14,920 nucleotides of DNA. It comes from a bacterium (lineage in GTDB: Bacteria > Patescibacteriota > Minisyncoccia > UBA6257 > JAGGUH01). How positions within the stretch are numbered: the stretch's first letter is position 1; each line of letters begins with the position of its first letter. Below the pieces are notes generated by a model, which worked only from the letters and a program-made list of their open reading frames with translations, was not told the origin of the DNA and searched no databases. The translations under genes and the position numbers were made by a program. Below, one piece after another: positions 6,300-13,839 of the stretch. The DNA lies in NCBI GenBank assembly GCA_021158645.1, contig JAGGUH010000062.1:1-14920 (forward strand), read 5' to 3'.

Positions 6300-6327
6300 C
6301 AATTGGCAGTTGACAATTAGCAATTGG
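6300..6327 (+). repeat. Phased 7-base repeat array (CARTTRG) at the infC 5' end
   Basis: Four consecutive 7-base words occupy 6300-6327: CAATTGG, CAGTTGA, CAATTAG and CAATTGG. The TTG start candidate of infC (6310) lies inside the second word, so the first six codons from that start would encode repeat rather than IF3. Confidence 0.8.
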
Positions 6328-6846
6328 GATAATTTATTAAAATCAAATATTAAAAAGTTTAGAATCAATAATCAAATAAGAGCAAGAGAGGTAAGGGTAG
6401 TCGATGAAGTGGGAAAAAATTTAGGAGTAATGAAATTAGAAGAAGCGCTCAAGATGGCATTTGAGCGCCATTTAGATTTAGTAGAAATTGCTCCGAAAGT
6501 AAATCCACCAGTTGTAAAAATTATTGATTATGGAAAGTTCTTATATTGGCAAAGAAAGAAAGAAAAAGAAAAAAAGAAGCAACAAAAAGAATTGAAATGT
6601 ATCCGAATCGGCTTCAAGGAATCAGAGCATGATTTAGATTTTAAAGTAAAAAAAATTTCTGAATTTTTGGAAAATGGGCATCAGGTAAGAATTGATTTAA
6701 TTTTAAAAGGAAGAGAAAAGGCATTTAAAGATCAAGCAATTGAAAAAATTAAAAATTTTTTAGAAAAAATTAAAGTAAATTATAAAATAATTCAAGAACC
6801 CAAAAAAGTACCCCGAGGAATCAGTACGATGATTGTAAAAAAATAA
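6310..6846 (+). CDS. infC: Translation initiation factor IF-3
   Basis: IF3 binds the 30S subunit, prevents premature 50S joining and checks start-codon and initiator-tRNA selection. The frame covers both domains: the N-domain begins at RINNQIRAREVRVVD, contains LEEALKMAFERHLDLVEIAP, NPPVVKIIDYGKFLYW and the basic linker, then the C-domain with KCIRIGFKESEHDLDFKVKKISEFLENG and VPRGISTMIVKK. From TTG 6310 it is 178 residues, but the first residues come from a 7-base repeat array. The in-frame ATT at 6349, which would give M-KKFRINNQIR at the N-terminus, fits the family start better and would parallel the AUU start of E. coli infC. I keep the outer coordinates because ATT cannot be proven here. 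There is no Shine-Dalgarno sequence. It is first in infC-rpmI-rplT, the usual order. Confidence 0.93.
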   Translation: MTISNWDNLLKSNIKKFRINNQIRAREVRVVDEVGKNLGVMKLEEALKMAFERHLDLVEIAPKVNPPVVKIIDYGKFLYWQRKKEKEKKKQQKELKCIRIGFKESEHDLDFKVKKISEFLENGHQVRIDLILKGREKAFKDQAIEKIKNFLEKIKVNYKIIQEPKKVPRGISTMIVKK

Positions 6847-6848
6847 AA

Positions 6849-7037
6849 ATGAAAAAAATTCCAAAACTTATCAAAAAAAGGGTAAAAATAACAAAAAAAG
6901 GAAAAATGCTTCGAAAAAAATCAGGCAAAGCCCATGGAATGGCTAAATTATCTGATAAATCATATGAGAGATATAAAGGTTATTCGGAAATTCAAGGAAC
7001 TTTTAAAAAAAGAATTAAAAAAATTATTAAAAATTAA
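6849..7037 (+). CDS. rpmI: 50S ribosomal protein L35
   Basis: This is a 62-residue, strongly basic protein of the large subunit. The core RVKITKKGKMLRKKSGKAHGMAKLSDKSYERYKG aligns with the conserved L35 pattern (family form: T..G..K..K..K.H), and the position between infC and rplT is diagnostic. The C-terminus carries a short extra basic stretch (FKKRIKKIIKN). The ATG follows the infC TAA after 2 bases with no Shine-Dalgarno sequence, so it probably depends on coupling to infC translation. Confidence 0.92.
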   Translation: MKKIPKLIKKRVKITKKGKMLRKKSGKAHGMAKLSDKSYERYKGYSEIQGTFKKRIKKIIKN

Positions 7038-7045
7038 ATTTTTTT

Positions 7046-7393
7046 ATGGTTCGATCAAAATCAGCAAAAGTTACTCATAAAAGGCGAGAAAAAATTTTAA
7101 AACACACCAAAGGTTTTAGATGGGGAAGAAAATCAAAAACAAGGTTGGCAAAAGAAGCCCTGCTTCATGCTTGGTATTATCAATATATTTCCCGACGCCT
7201 CAAAAAAAGAGATTTCAGAAAGTTATGGCAGGTAAAAATTTCAGCAGCAACAAGATCTTTAGGGCTCTCCTACTCTAAATTTATATCTCTTTTAAAGAAA
7301 AAAAATATTGCAATTAATAGAAAAACTTTAGCCGAGTTGGCTGAATTTTATCCCGAAATTTTTAAAAAATTTTTTGAAAAAATAAAAAAATAA
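7046..7393 (+). CDS. rplT: 50S ribosomal protein L20
   Basis: L20 is an early-assembly 23S rRNA-binding protein with a long basic N-terminal helix and a globular C-terminal domain. The 115 residues are standard. Conserved segments are KRREKILKHTKGFRWGRKS (12-30), AWYYQYISRRLKKRDFRKLW (about 42-61), ISAATRSLGLSYSKFISLLKK and the ending IDRK-type phrase INRKTLAELA. In Firmicutes and E. coli L20 represses its own operon by binding the leader; no such leader structure can be asserted here. It lies 8 bases after rpmI and 1 base before argS. Confidence 0.96.
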   Translation: MVRSKSAKVTHKRREKILKHTKGFRWGRKSKTRLAKEALLHAWYYQYISRRLKKRDFRKLWQVKISAATRSLGLSYSKFISLLKKKNIAINRKTLAELAEFYPEIFKKFFEKIKK

Positions 7394-7394
7394 T

Positions 7395-9008
7395 ATGGAG
7401 TTTGAATCTCTTATTCTTCAAGAAATAAAAAAAACTCTGAAGAAAAAAGTTGATTTTTCAATTGAAATTCCTCCCCAAAAAAACTTTGGGGATTTTTCTT
7501 CTAATGTTGCTTTTATCTTATCAAAAGAAAAAAAGAAAAATCCAAACGAAATAGCAAAAGAAATTTTAAAAAATTTAAAAAAATCAGAAAAAATAAAAAA
7601 ACATTTTGAAAAAATTGAAACAAAAAATGGTTTTTTAAATTTTTTTCTTAAAAAAGAAGTTTTGTTAAAAGAAATAAAAAAGATATTAAAAGAAGGAAAA
7701 AAATATCCTAAATTTAGAAAATCAAACAAAAAAATAATTTTAGAATTTATCTCAGCAAACCCTACTGGTTTTCTAACTCTTGGAAATGCAAGGGGCGGAT
7801 TTCTTGGAGATACTCTAGCAAGAATTTTAAAAAAGGTTGGCTATAAGGTAACTTCAGAATATTATATCAATAATGCCAAAACATCAAAACAAATTAAAGA
7901 ACTTGGAAAAACTGCCCTGGGAGAATCTAAAAGTTATCTTACAAATTTCCTAAAAGAAAAAATTAAAAAAGAAAATTTAAGAATTAAAAAAATAACTAAA
8001 AAATTTAAAAAAGATAAAGAAAAAATTTATCAGGAAGTCGGGTTTTTGATGGCAAAGGAAATTCAAAAAGAAAATAAAAACTTTATTGAAAGAAAATTAA
8101 AAATTAAATTTGATAATTGGTTTTCAGAACAATCTTTGTATTCTAACGACAAAATAAAAAAACTTCTTGAAATTTTAAAAAGAAAAAAAGCAGTATATAA
8201 AAAAGAAAATGCTCTTTGGCTTAAAACTTCAAAATATGGAGAAAAACAAGATTGGGTAATAATAAGAAAAGATGGAACTCCAACTTATTTTTTAAACGAT
8301 TTATGCTATCATTTGGAGAAAGAAAAAAGAAGTTTTGATTTGTTTATCAATATCTGGGGTGCTGATCATTATTCTCATATTGCCCGACTTAAAGTTGGAT
8401 TAAAAATTTTAGGAATCTCCCCGGAGAAATTAAAAGTAATTTTAGTTCAAATAGTTCGACAAAAAACAAAAAAAGGAATCGAAAAAATCTCCAAAAGAAA
8501 GGGAGTTGGAATGAGTTTGGAAACGCTTATTAACGAAATAGGTTTAGATACTGCAAGATTTTTCTTTTTAAGAATTGAACCAAATTCTCATTTAGATTTT
8601 GATTTAAAATTAGCAAAAGAAAAATCAAATCGAAATCCTCTATATTATATTCAATATGCTTATGTAAGGATAATTTCTTTGTTAAAAAAAGCCGGTAACA
8701 AAAAATATCAAAACTTAAGATTTGATTTCCCGAAAAAAATAGAAAATGAATTTGAAGAAAAACTTTTAAGAGAGATAATTAAATACCCTCAAATAATTAA
8801 AGAAATTTCAAAAAACTATTCCTGCCATTATTTGATTAATTATTCTTTTGAACTCGCTAAAAGTTTTCACCAATTTTATGAAAAAATTCCAGTTTTAAAT
8901 TCAAATCCTCGTTATCTTTCTTTCAGAATCTCTTTAGTAAAAGCAACAAAAATTATTTTAGAAAATTGTTTTAATTTGGCTAAAATTTCTCTCCCAAAAA
9001 AAATGTAA
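7395..9008 (+). CDS. argS: Arginyl-tRNA synthetase
   Basis: This class I synthetase charges tRNA-Arg. It is 537 residues, slightly short of the usual 550-580. It has the N-terminal Add1 domain (1-90, with PPQKNFGDFSSNVAF), the catalytic core beginning FISANPTGFLTLGNARGG (118-135), INIWGADHYSHIARL in mid-core, the KMSKS-type loop KISKRKG at 364-370, and the C-terminal anticodon-binding DALR-like domain (NPLYYIQYAYVRI and the Phe- and His-containing helices that follow). The HIGH signature is altered: residues 128-131 read T-L-G-N, so both usual histidines are missing while the surrounding ANPTG and R-G-G are kept. The ATG directly abuts the rplT stop, so it is read with the ribosomal operon. 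It converges on dnaJ with 5 bases between the two frames. Confidence 0.95.
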   Translation: MEFESLILQEIKKTLKKKVDFSIEIPPQKNFGDFSSNVAFILSKEKKKNPNEIAKEILKNLKKSEKIKKHFEKIETKNGFLNFFLKKEVLLKEIKKILKEGKKYPKFRKSNKKIILEFISANPTGFLTLGNARGGFLGDTLARILKKVGYKVTSEYYINNAKTSKQIKELGKTALGESKSYLTNFLKEKIKKENLRIKKITKKFKKDKEKIYQEVGFLMAKEIQKENKNFIERKLKIKFDNWFSEQSLYSNDKIKKLLEILKRKKAVYKKENALWLKTSKYGEKQDWVIIRKDGTPTYFLNDLCYHLEKEKRSFDLFINIWGADHYSHIARLKVGLKILGISPEKLKVILVQIVRQKTKKGIEKISKRKGVGMSLETLINEIGLDTARFFFLRIEPNSHLDFDLKLAKEKSNRNPLYYIQYAYVRIISLLKKAGNKKYQNLRFDFPKKIENEFEEKLLREIIKYPQIIKEISKNYSCHYLINYSFELAKSFHQFYEKIPVLNSNPRYLSFRISLVKATKIILENCFNLAKISLPKKM

Positions 9009-9013
9009 AAAAT

Positions 9014-10066
9014 TTAAGAAATTTCTTTTTTTAATTCTTCTAAAAGTTTTTTTGCTTTTTTGGTTAGTTTTTTTGGTGGCAAAACTTCGAGTTCAACAAT
9101 CAAATTTCCTCTTTTTGAAGTTTCTCCAAATATCGGCATCCCTTTATTTTTTACAACTATTTTGTCCCCCGATTTGGTTAGTTGAGGAATTTTGATTTTA
9201 ACTTTTTTTCTGTCTATATTTTCAATTTCAATTTCTCCTCCTAAAGTTGCTTCAACGATATCAATTGGAATTTTTAAATAAAGATCGTTGCCAACTCTTT
9301 TAAATTTCTTATGGGGAAGAATTTTAATTTTCAAATAAAGGTCGCCAGGAGTTTTCTGGTACCAATCACCTTTTTCTGAAATTTTTAGGACTTCTCCGTT
9401 CCAAAAACCAGGTTCAATTCTAACCTTGATTTTTTCCTCTCCAAAAACGGTACCTTTCCCTTTACAATTAGAACAGGGATTTTTTAAAATTTTTCCCTTA
9501 CCATCACATAAAGGACATTTTTTTATTTGGCTAAAGGTTCCAAAAAAAATTCTTTTTACTTCTTTTATTCTTCCACTACCATTACAATTTTTACAAGTTT
9601 CATAAATAGGTTCTCCAAGAAAACCCTTTCCATTACATTGAAAGCATTTTTTATCTCGTTCATATTTTATTTCTTTCTCAGTTCCAGAAAATGCTTCTTC
9701 TAAAGTTAAATCTATCTCCAAATAAATATCCCTACCTTTTTCTTGTTTTCTTTTTCTTCCAAAAAAATCAAAAGGAAAAAAATCTTCTTCAAAAAAAGAT
9801 CCTAAATCAAAAGGAAACGAAGAAAAATCAAAATTTTCTTGAAAATTTCCATTAAACCAAAAATCACCCCCTTTTCTTCGAGTATCATACTCATTTCTTT
9901 TCTGTTTATTTGAGAGCACCTGATATGCCTCATTAATTTCTTTAAATTTTTTTTCATCACCGCCACGATCAGGATGATATTTTTTTGCCAATTCAAAAAA
10001 TGCCTTTTTTATTTCTTCTTCAGAGGCATCTTCAGATACTCCTAAAATTTGATAATAATTTTTCAT
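9014..10066 (-). CDS. dnaJ: Chaperone protein DnaJ (Hsp40)
   Basis: This co-chaperone delivers substrates to DnaK and stimulates its ATPase. The start is set at ATG 10066 (350 residues), giving the family N-terminus MKNYYQILGV; the TTG at 10087 would overlap the upstream gene and add seven non-family residues. The J domain has HPD at 31-33. The linker at 66-103 is rich in Phe, Asp and Glu rather than the usual Gly/Phe. Four CXXCXGXG zinc repeats start at Cys141, Cys158, Cys184 and Cys198, followed by the two beta-barrel substrate domains (PGFWNGEVLKISEKGDW onward) and the C-terminal Lys-rich helix. It is the last gene of the chaperone operon, 10 bases after the membrane-protein stop. Confidence 0.95.
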   Translation of the reverse strand: MKNYYQILGVSEDASEEEIKKAFFELAKKYHPDRGGDEKKFKEINEAYQVLSNKQKRNEYDTRRKGGDFWFNGNFQENFDFSSFPFDLGSFFEEDFFPFDFFGRKRKQEKGRDIYLEIDLTLEEAFSGTEKEIKYERDKKCFQCNGKGFLGEPIYETCKNCNGSGRIKEVKRIFFGTFSQIKKCPLCDGKGKILKNPCSNCKGKGTVFGEEKIKVRIEPGFWNGEVLKISEKGDWYQKTPGDLYLKIKILPHKKFKRVGNDLYLKIPIDIVEATLGGEIEIENIDRKKVKIKIPQLTKSGDKIVVKNKGMPIFGETSKRGNLIVELEVLPPKKLTKKAKKLLEELKKEIS

Positions 10067-10076
10067 TTTCTTAAAC

Positions 10077-10991
10077 TCAAAATTCAATTATTTCTTTAGG
10101 AACATTTTTATAAGTTTTTTTTACCAAACCTGAAACAAAAAGAAGTTCCATCATAATACCACCAAAAATTTTTACTAAAAACCTAATAATAGAAAAAAGC
10201 GAGAAAAGAATTAACAAAATAGTTGCTTCGAAAAATAAAAACAACCTAAATGGTTCTTTCTCTTTAAAAATTTTAAATAGAATATAAGAAATTGATTGAT
10301 TAAAATCTATTTTAAAAGAAAATTTTTCATTTAGATAGTTTTCTAAATTTTTTGCCATTAGAGAATCTTGGCAAAATCTCGAGATTAATTCATCAAGAGT
10401 ATTTAAACTTTTCAAATCAATTTTTAATAAGTTGAAAACACCATCCAACCATAAAAATTTTCCGAAAAGAATATAAAAATTAAAAATTAAGACAAAAGAA
10501 ATTACCAAAGATAAGCAAAAACAAAAAAGCCCAAAAGAAGAAATTTTTGAAAAAGAAAAATTAACCAATAATTTTTCTCTCCTTCTTGTAGAAATTTTTC
10601 CCAAAAAAAACAAAAAAAATACTACAATAATCGATAAAAATTCTATTAAGAATGTTCTATTAAAAGAAAAAAAATTTTTTAAACCCAAACAATATATCTT
10701 TTCTAAAAAATAAAGCCAAAACAAAGAAATAGTGTCAATAATTGAAAGTATCGCTAATGATAATTTTTTTTTAAAAAGAATTGCTTCAATTACCAAAACA
10801 AAGAGTAAAAAATAAACTAATAAAAATAAAATAACTTTAGAAAAATAAAAATCTCCAAAATTTAAAAATTGAAGCCAAGAAAAAGAAATTAAACTTCCAA
10901 ATAAAAAAGAAATTGCTATTAAAAAAACTTTTTTAAAAAAATTTTTTTCAAACCTTAAACTAAAAAAATTACTTTTTTCCTTTATCTCCAT
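10077..10991 (-). CDS. Unrecognised multi-pass membrane protein inside the chaperone operon
   Basis: I do not recognise this protein. From ATG 10991 it has 304 residues and six or seven likely membrane segments (about 22-44, 50-72, 77-99, 113-131, 150-175, 249-275, perhaps 277-290). A predicted soluble loop of about 70 residues (176-248) with several acidic and Asn residues separates the last group. A basic cluster STRRREK (134-140) should lie on the cytosolic side. It is very rich in Phe, Leu, Ile and Ser. Its start overlaps the dnaK 3' end by 23 bases and its TGA lies 10 bases before dnaJ, so it is embedded in and probably coupled to the operon. A TTG at 11006 is a possible earlier start. 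Expression with DnaK suggests a stress- or membrane-quality role, but this is only inference. Confidence 0.8.
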   Translation of the reverse strand: MEIKEKSNFFSLRFEKNFFKKVFLIAISFLFGSLISFSWLQFLNFGDFYFSKVILFLLVYFLLFVLVIEAILFKKKLSLAILSIIDTISLFWLYFLEKIYCLGLKNFFSFNRTFLIEFLSIIVVFFLFFLGKISTRRREKLLVNFSFSKISSFGLFCFCLSLVISFVLIFNFYILFGKFLWLDGVFNLLKIDLKSLNTLDELISRFCQDSLMAKNLENYLNEKFSFKIDFNQSISYILFKIFKEKEPFRLFLFFEATILLILFSLFSIIRFLVKIFGGIMMELLFVSGLVKKTYKNVPKEIIEF

Positions 10992-12783
10992 AAATATTTT
11001 GTCCAATTTTTTGAATTGCTAAAGAAAGAGTTTCAATTTTTTGCTTAATTTCTGAAACATTATCAGAATTTAAAGAATTTTTAAGTTCTTCAATTTTTTG
11101 TTCAATTTCTTTTTTAATTTCTTCTGAAATTTTCGTTTCATTTTCTTTTAACGATTTCTGGGCTACATAAATTAAATTCTGGGCTTCATTTTTAGATTGA
11201 ATCAACTCTTTCTTTTCCTGATCCTTTTTAGCAAATTCTTCGGCTTCTTTTTTCATTCTTTCAATCTCTTCTTTTGACAATCCGGTTGATGCTTCAATTT
11301 TTACTGATTGGCTCTTCCCGGTTGCTTTATCTTTTGCAGTTACCTTCAAAATCCCATTAGCATCAATATCAAAAGCAACCTCAATTTGAGGAACTCCTCT
11401 TGGTGCTGGAGGAATTCCATCTAAAACAAATCTTGCCAGTGACCGATTGTCAGAAGCCATTGGTCTTTCTCCTTGAAGCACATGAATTTCTACCGAAGTT
11501 TGATTATCGGCTGCAGTTGTAAAAATTTCTGTTTTCGAAGTTGGAATTGTTGTGTTTTTTGGAATCATTGGAGTCGCGATACCGCCTAAAGTTTCAATTG
11601 ATAAAGTTAAAGGAGTAACATCTAAAAGCAAAATGTCCCTTACTTTTCCTCCTAAAACTCCTCCCTGAAGCGCGGCTCCAATAGCAACCACTTCGTCAGG
11701 ATTAATATCTTTCAATGGCTCCTTACCAAAAACATCTTTTAATCTTTGAGAAATCAAAGGCATTCTTGTTTGGCCACCAACCAAAATAATATCATCAATA
11801 TCTTTTTCATCAAAACCACTTTCTTTTATTACTTTTTTTGTAATCTCGATTGATTTTTCAATAAAATCTCTTGATAATTCTTCTAACTTTGCCCGGGTTA
11901 ATTTATAGATAAAATGTTTTGGACCAGAAGCATCAGAAGTAATAAATGGTAAATTAATTTCTGTCTCATACACTGAAGAAAGTTCGTGTTTTGCCTTTTC
12001 AGCCGCTTCTTTTAAACGCTGCAATGCCAAACTATCTTTTGATAAATCAATTCCTTCTTTATTTTTAAATTCGCTAACTAAAAAATCAACGATTTTTTGG
12101 TCAACGTCATCGCCTCCTAAATGAGTATCTCCGCCAGTAGATTTAACTTCGATAACATCTTCTCTTACAGTTAAAACTGAAACATCAAAAGTACCGCCGC
12201 CAAAATCATAAACAACAATTTCTCTTTCTCCTCTTTTATCAAAACCATAAGCTAAAGCTGCGGCTGTTGGCTCATTGATAATTCTCTTTACTTTAAGTCC
12301 GGCAATCTCGCCAGCATTTTTTGTTGCCTGCCTTTGAGAATCGTCAAAATAAGCCGGTACCGTAATTACAACTTCATCAATTTTTTCTCCCAATCGGCTT
12401 TCGGCATCAGTTTTTAGTTTTTGTAAAATCATTGCTGAAATTTCTTCAGGTCGCCACCATTTATCTCCCATTTTTATTTCGACACCGCCAGAAGATGATT
12501 CTCTAATTTCATAAGGCAAGAGTTTTTTATCTTTTTGGATTTCCGGATCAGAAAATCTTCTTCCAATGAGCCGTTTAACCGAAAAAATAGTATTTTCAGG
12601 ATTTGTAACTGCTTGCCTTTTTGCTAAAAGACCCACTAATCTTTCTCCGCTTTTTGAGATTGCAACATAAGAAGGGGTCGTTCTTTGCCCTTCTTGATTT
12701 TCCAAAATTTTCGGCTGGCCAGCCTCAACTACTGCCATTGCCGAATTGGTAGTTCCTAAATCAATACCTAAAATTTTTGCCAT
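10969..12783 (-). CDS. dnaK: Chaperone protein DnaK (Hsp70)
   Basis: This ATP-driven chaperone folds and disaggregates proteins with DnaJ and GrpE. It has 604 residues, slightly shorter than E. coli DnaK (638). The nucleotide-binding domain has GIDLGTTNS at 6-14, INEPTAAALAYG, the VYDFGGGTFDVS phosphate loop, and LVGGQTRMP. The linker region DILLLDVTPLTLSIETLGG leads into the substrate-binding beta domain (TTIPTSKTEIFTTAADNQ, VLQGERPMA) and the C-terminal helical lid (about 500-600, Lys/Glu-rich). The tail ends in NIYGDKGKK and lacks the acidic EEVKD-type end of E. coli. The ATG is 11 bases after the hsp20 stop; no Shine-Dalgarno sequence is visible. Downstream it overlaps the membrane-protein gene. 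Confidence 0.98.
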   Translation of the reverse strand: MAKILGIDLGTTNSAMAVVEAGQPKILENQEGQRTTPSYVAISKSGERLVGLLAKRQAVTNPENTIFSVKRLIGRRFSDPEIQKDKKLLPYEIRESSSGGVEIKMGDKWWRPEEISAMILQKLKTDAESRLGEKIDEVVITVPAYFDDSQRQATKNAGEIAGLKVKRIINEPTAAALAYGFDKRGEREIVVYDFGGGTFDVSVLTVREDVIEVKSTGGDTHLGGDDVDQKIVDFLVSEFKNKEGIDLSKDSLALQRLKEAAEKAKHELSSVYETEINLPFITSDASGPKHFIYKLTRAKLEELSRDFIEKSIEITKKVIKESGFDEKDIDDIILVGGQTRMPLISQRLKDVFGKEPLKDINPDEVVAIGAALQGGVLGGKVRDILLLDVTPLTLSIETLGGIATPMIPKNTTIPTSKTEIFTTAADNQTSVEIHVLQGERPMASDNRSLARFVLDGIPPAPRGVPQIEVAFDIDANGILKVTAKDKATGKSQSVKIEASTGLSKEEIERMKKEAEEFAKKDQEKKELIQSKNEAQNLIYVAQKSLKENETKISEEIKKEIEQKIEELKNSLNSDNVSEIKQKIETLSLAIQKIGQNIYGDKGKK

Positions 12784-12794
12784 AGTTTTTTAAA

Positions 12795-13211
12795 TTATTT
12801 CTTTTTAATTTCAATCTTTTTTGGAGAAGAAGTTTTTTGTTTTGGAAGAACAATTCTTAAAATACCATCTTTCATTGTTGCCTCAATTGCTTCTTCTTTT
12901 ACTTCAGAAGGCAAACTTACTGTTCTTTCAAAACTTCCACTTTTTATTTCTTTTCGATAATAATTTTTTTCTTTTACTTCTTCTTTTTTTTCTATCTTTC
13001 CAGAAATTCTCAAAGTTTTATCTTCAATCTCAATATCAACATCTTTTGGATCTATTCCCGGTACTTCGGCTTCAACAATGATATTATTCCCCTCCTCATA
13101 AATATCTATTGCTGGTTCTGAAAATTTAACTGAAGGAATCATTGGCACAAATTCCTCATCTAAAAACTTTGAGATTTCTTTAAAAAATGGTTCAAATTTT
13201 ATAATTGCCAT
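12795..13211 (-). CDS. Small heat-shock protein, Hsp20/alpha-crystallin family
   Basis: This is an ATP-independent holdase that binds unfolding proteins and passes them to DnaK. The 138 residues comprise a short N-terminal arm (1-28), an alpha-crystallin domain (about 30-120, with EPAIDIYEEGNNIIVEAEVPG, ISGKIEKK, YYRKEIKSGSFERTVSLP and MKDGILRIVLPK) and a C-terminal tail whose I-E-I (133-135) is the I-X-I motif used for oligomer assembly. It sits between grpE and dnaK with 11-base gaps on both sides, which makes coordinated heat-shock expression very likely. The insertion of hsp20 between these genes is not the textbook order. Confidence 0.93.
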   Translation of the reverse strand: MAIIKFEPFFKEISKFLDEEFVPMIPSVKFSEPAIDIYEEGNNIIVEAEVPGIDPKDVDIEIEDKTLRISGKIEKKEEVKEKNYYRKEIKSGSFERTVSLPSEVKEEAIEATMKDGILRIVLPKQKTSSPKKIEIKKK

Positions 13212-13222
13212 AGATTAAAATT

Positions 13223-13774
13223 TTATTTTTCGGAATCTGACTTCTCTTCTCTAAAAGAAGAGTTGGCAGATTCCTTTTTTTTAGCAATTTTTACTCTTGC
13301 TGGTCTTAAAATTGCTAAATCCTTAAACCGATAACCTTTTCTAATCACCGAAATTATTGTTTCTGGTTCTTTATCGGATTCTACCTCTTCAACTACCTCA
13401 CAGCAGGAAGGATCAAACTTTTTTCCAATAACTTCAATTTCTTCAACCCCGTATTTTTTAAGAATCCCAAGAAATTTTTCCCTAATCAAATTTATTCCTT
13501 GAGACACTTCTTTCTCTTTTATTGATTTTATTCCAAGTTCTAAATTATCTAAAACCTCTAACAATTCTTTTATCAAACTTTCAATTGCTTTTTCAGAAAC
13601 CTTTTCAATTACTTCTTTCTGCCGTTTTTGATAATTCAAAAAATCAGCCCGTTCCCGTTTCCAGCCCTCTAAATAATCTTCTTTCTCTTTCTGACATTTT
13701 TCGAATTCCTCTTTTATTTTTTTTAATTCTTTTCCTAAAATTTCAACTTTTTTCTCTTCTCCAATTTCTTTCAT
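13223..13774 (-). CDS. grpE: Nucleotide exchange factor GrpE
   Basis: GrpE is the DnaK cofactor that releases ADP. The 183 residues hold the long N-terminal coiled coil (about 5-75, heptad-like Lys/Glu pattern with GWKRERADFLNYQKRQ), the four-helix region (LIKELLEVLDNLELGI) and the C-terminal beta wing (GEEIEVIGKKFDP-type segment, here VEEIEVIGKKFDPSCCEVVEEVE, and ISVIRKGYRFKDLAILRPARVKIAKK). All are family hallmarks. The start is ATG 13774. Upstream in the same frame lies ATG-TCA-GAA-GAG-TAG (13784-13798), so an ancestral start beginning MSEE may have been cut off by a TAG. It is the first gene of the chaperone operon, about 30 bases after the predicted transcription start. Confidence 0.95.
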   Translation of the reverse strand: MKEIGEEKKVEILGKELKKIKEEFEKCQKEKEDYLEGWKRERADFLNYQKRQKEVIEKVSEKAIESLIKELLEVLDNLELGIKSIKEKEVSQGINLIREKFLGILKKYGVEEIEVIGKKFDPSCCEVVEEVESDKEPETIISVIRKGYRFKDLAILRPARVKIAKKKESANSSFREEKSDSEK

Positions 13775-13783
13775 ATCAAAGAA

Positions 13784-13798
13784 CTACTCTTCTGACAT
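13784..13798 (-). other. Four-codon upstream ORF (MSEE-stop) in frame with grpE
   Basis: ATG TCA GAA GAG TAG lies on the minus strand, in frame with and 8 codons ahead of the grpE ATG, and begins about 7 bases after the predicted transcription start. MSEE is a common beginning for GrpE proteins. It may be a relic of a longer grpE 5' end, a leader peptide, or coincidence. Confidence 0.4.
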
Positions 13799-13811
13799 TT
13801 TCTATGCTAAA

Positions 13812-13839
13812 ATTATAATCTTGCCTAACTCGTTGTCAA
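13812..13839 (-). promoter_or_regulatory. Near-perfect sigma70-type promoter of the grpE operon
   Basis: On the minus strand a consensus TTGACA -35 (13834-13839) and a consensus TATAAT -10 (13812-13817) are separated by 16 bases. The predicted start near 13805 is about 30 bases before grpE. I see no CIRCE inverted repeat (HrcA site) and no CtsR-type repeat around it, so the usual Gram-positive heat-shock repressors have no visible operator here. One promoter could serve all five genes. Confidence 0.8.

Noticed and set aside
9005..9040. Shared terminator between argS and dnaJ
   Set aside because: AAGAAATTTCTT plus a T-run is present, but it is all-AT with no loop and lies inside the dnaJ 3' coding end; chance is likely in this composition.
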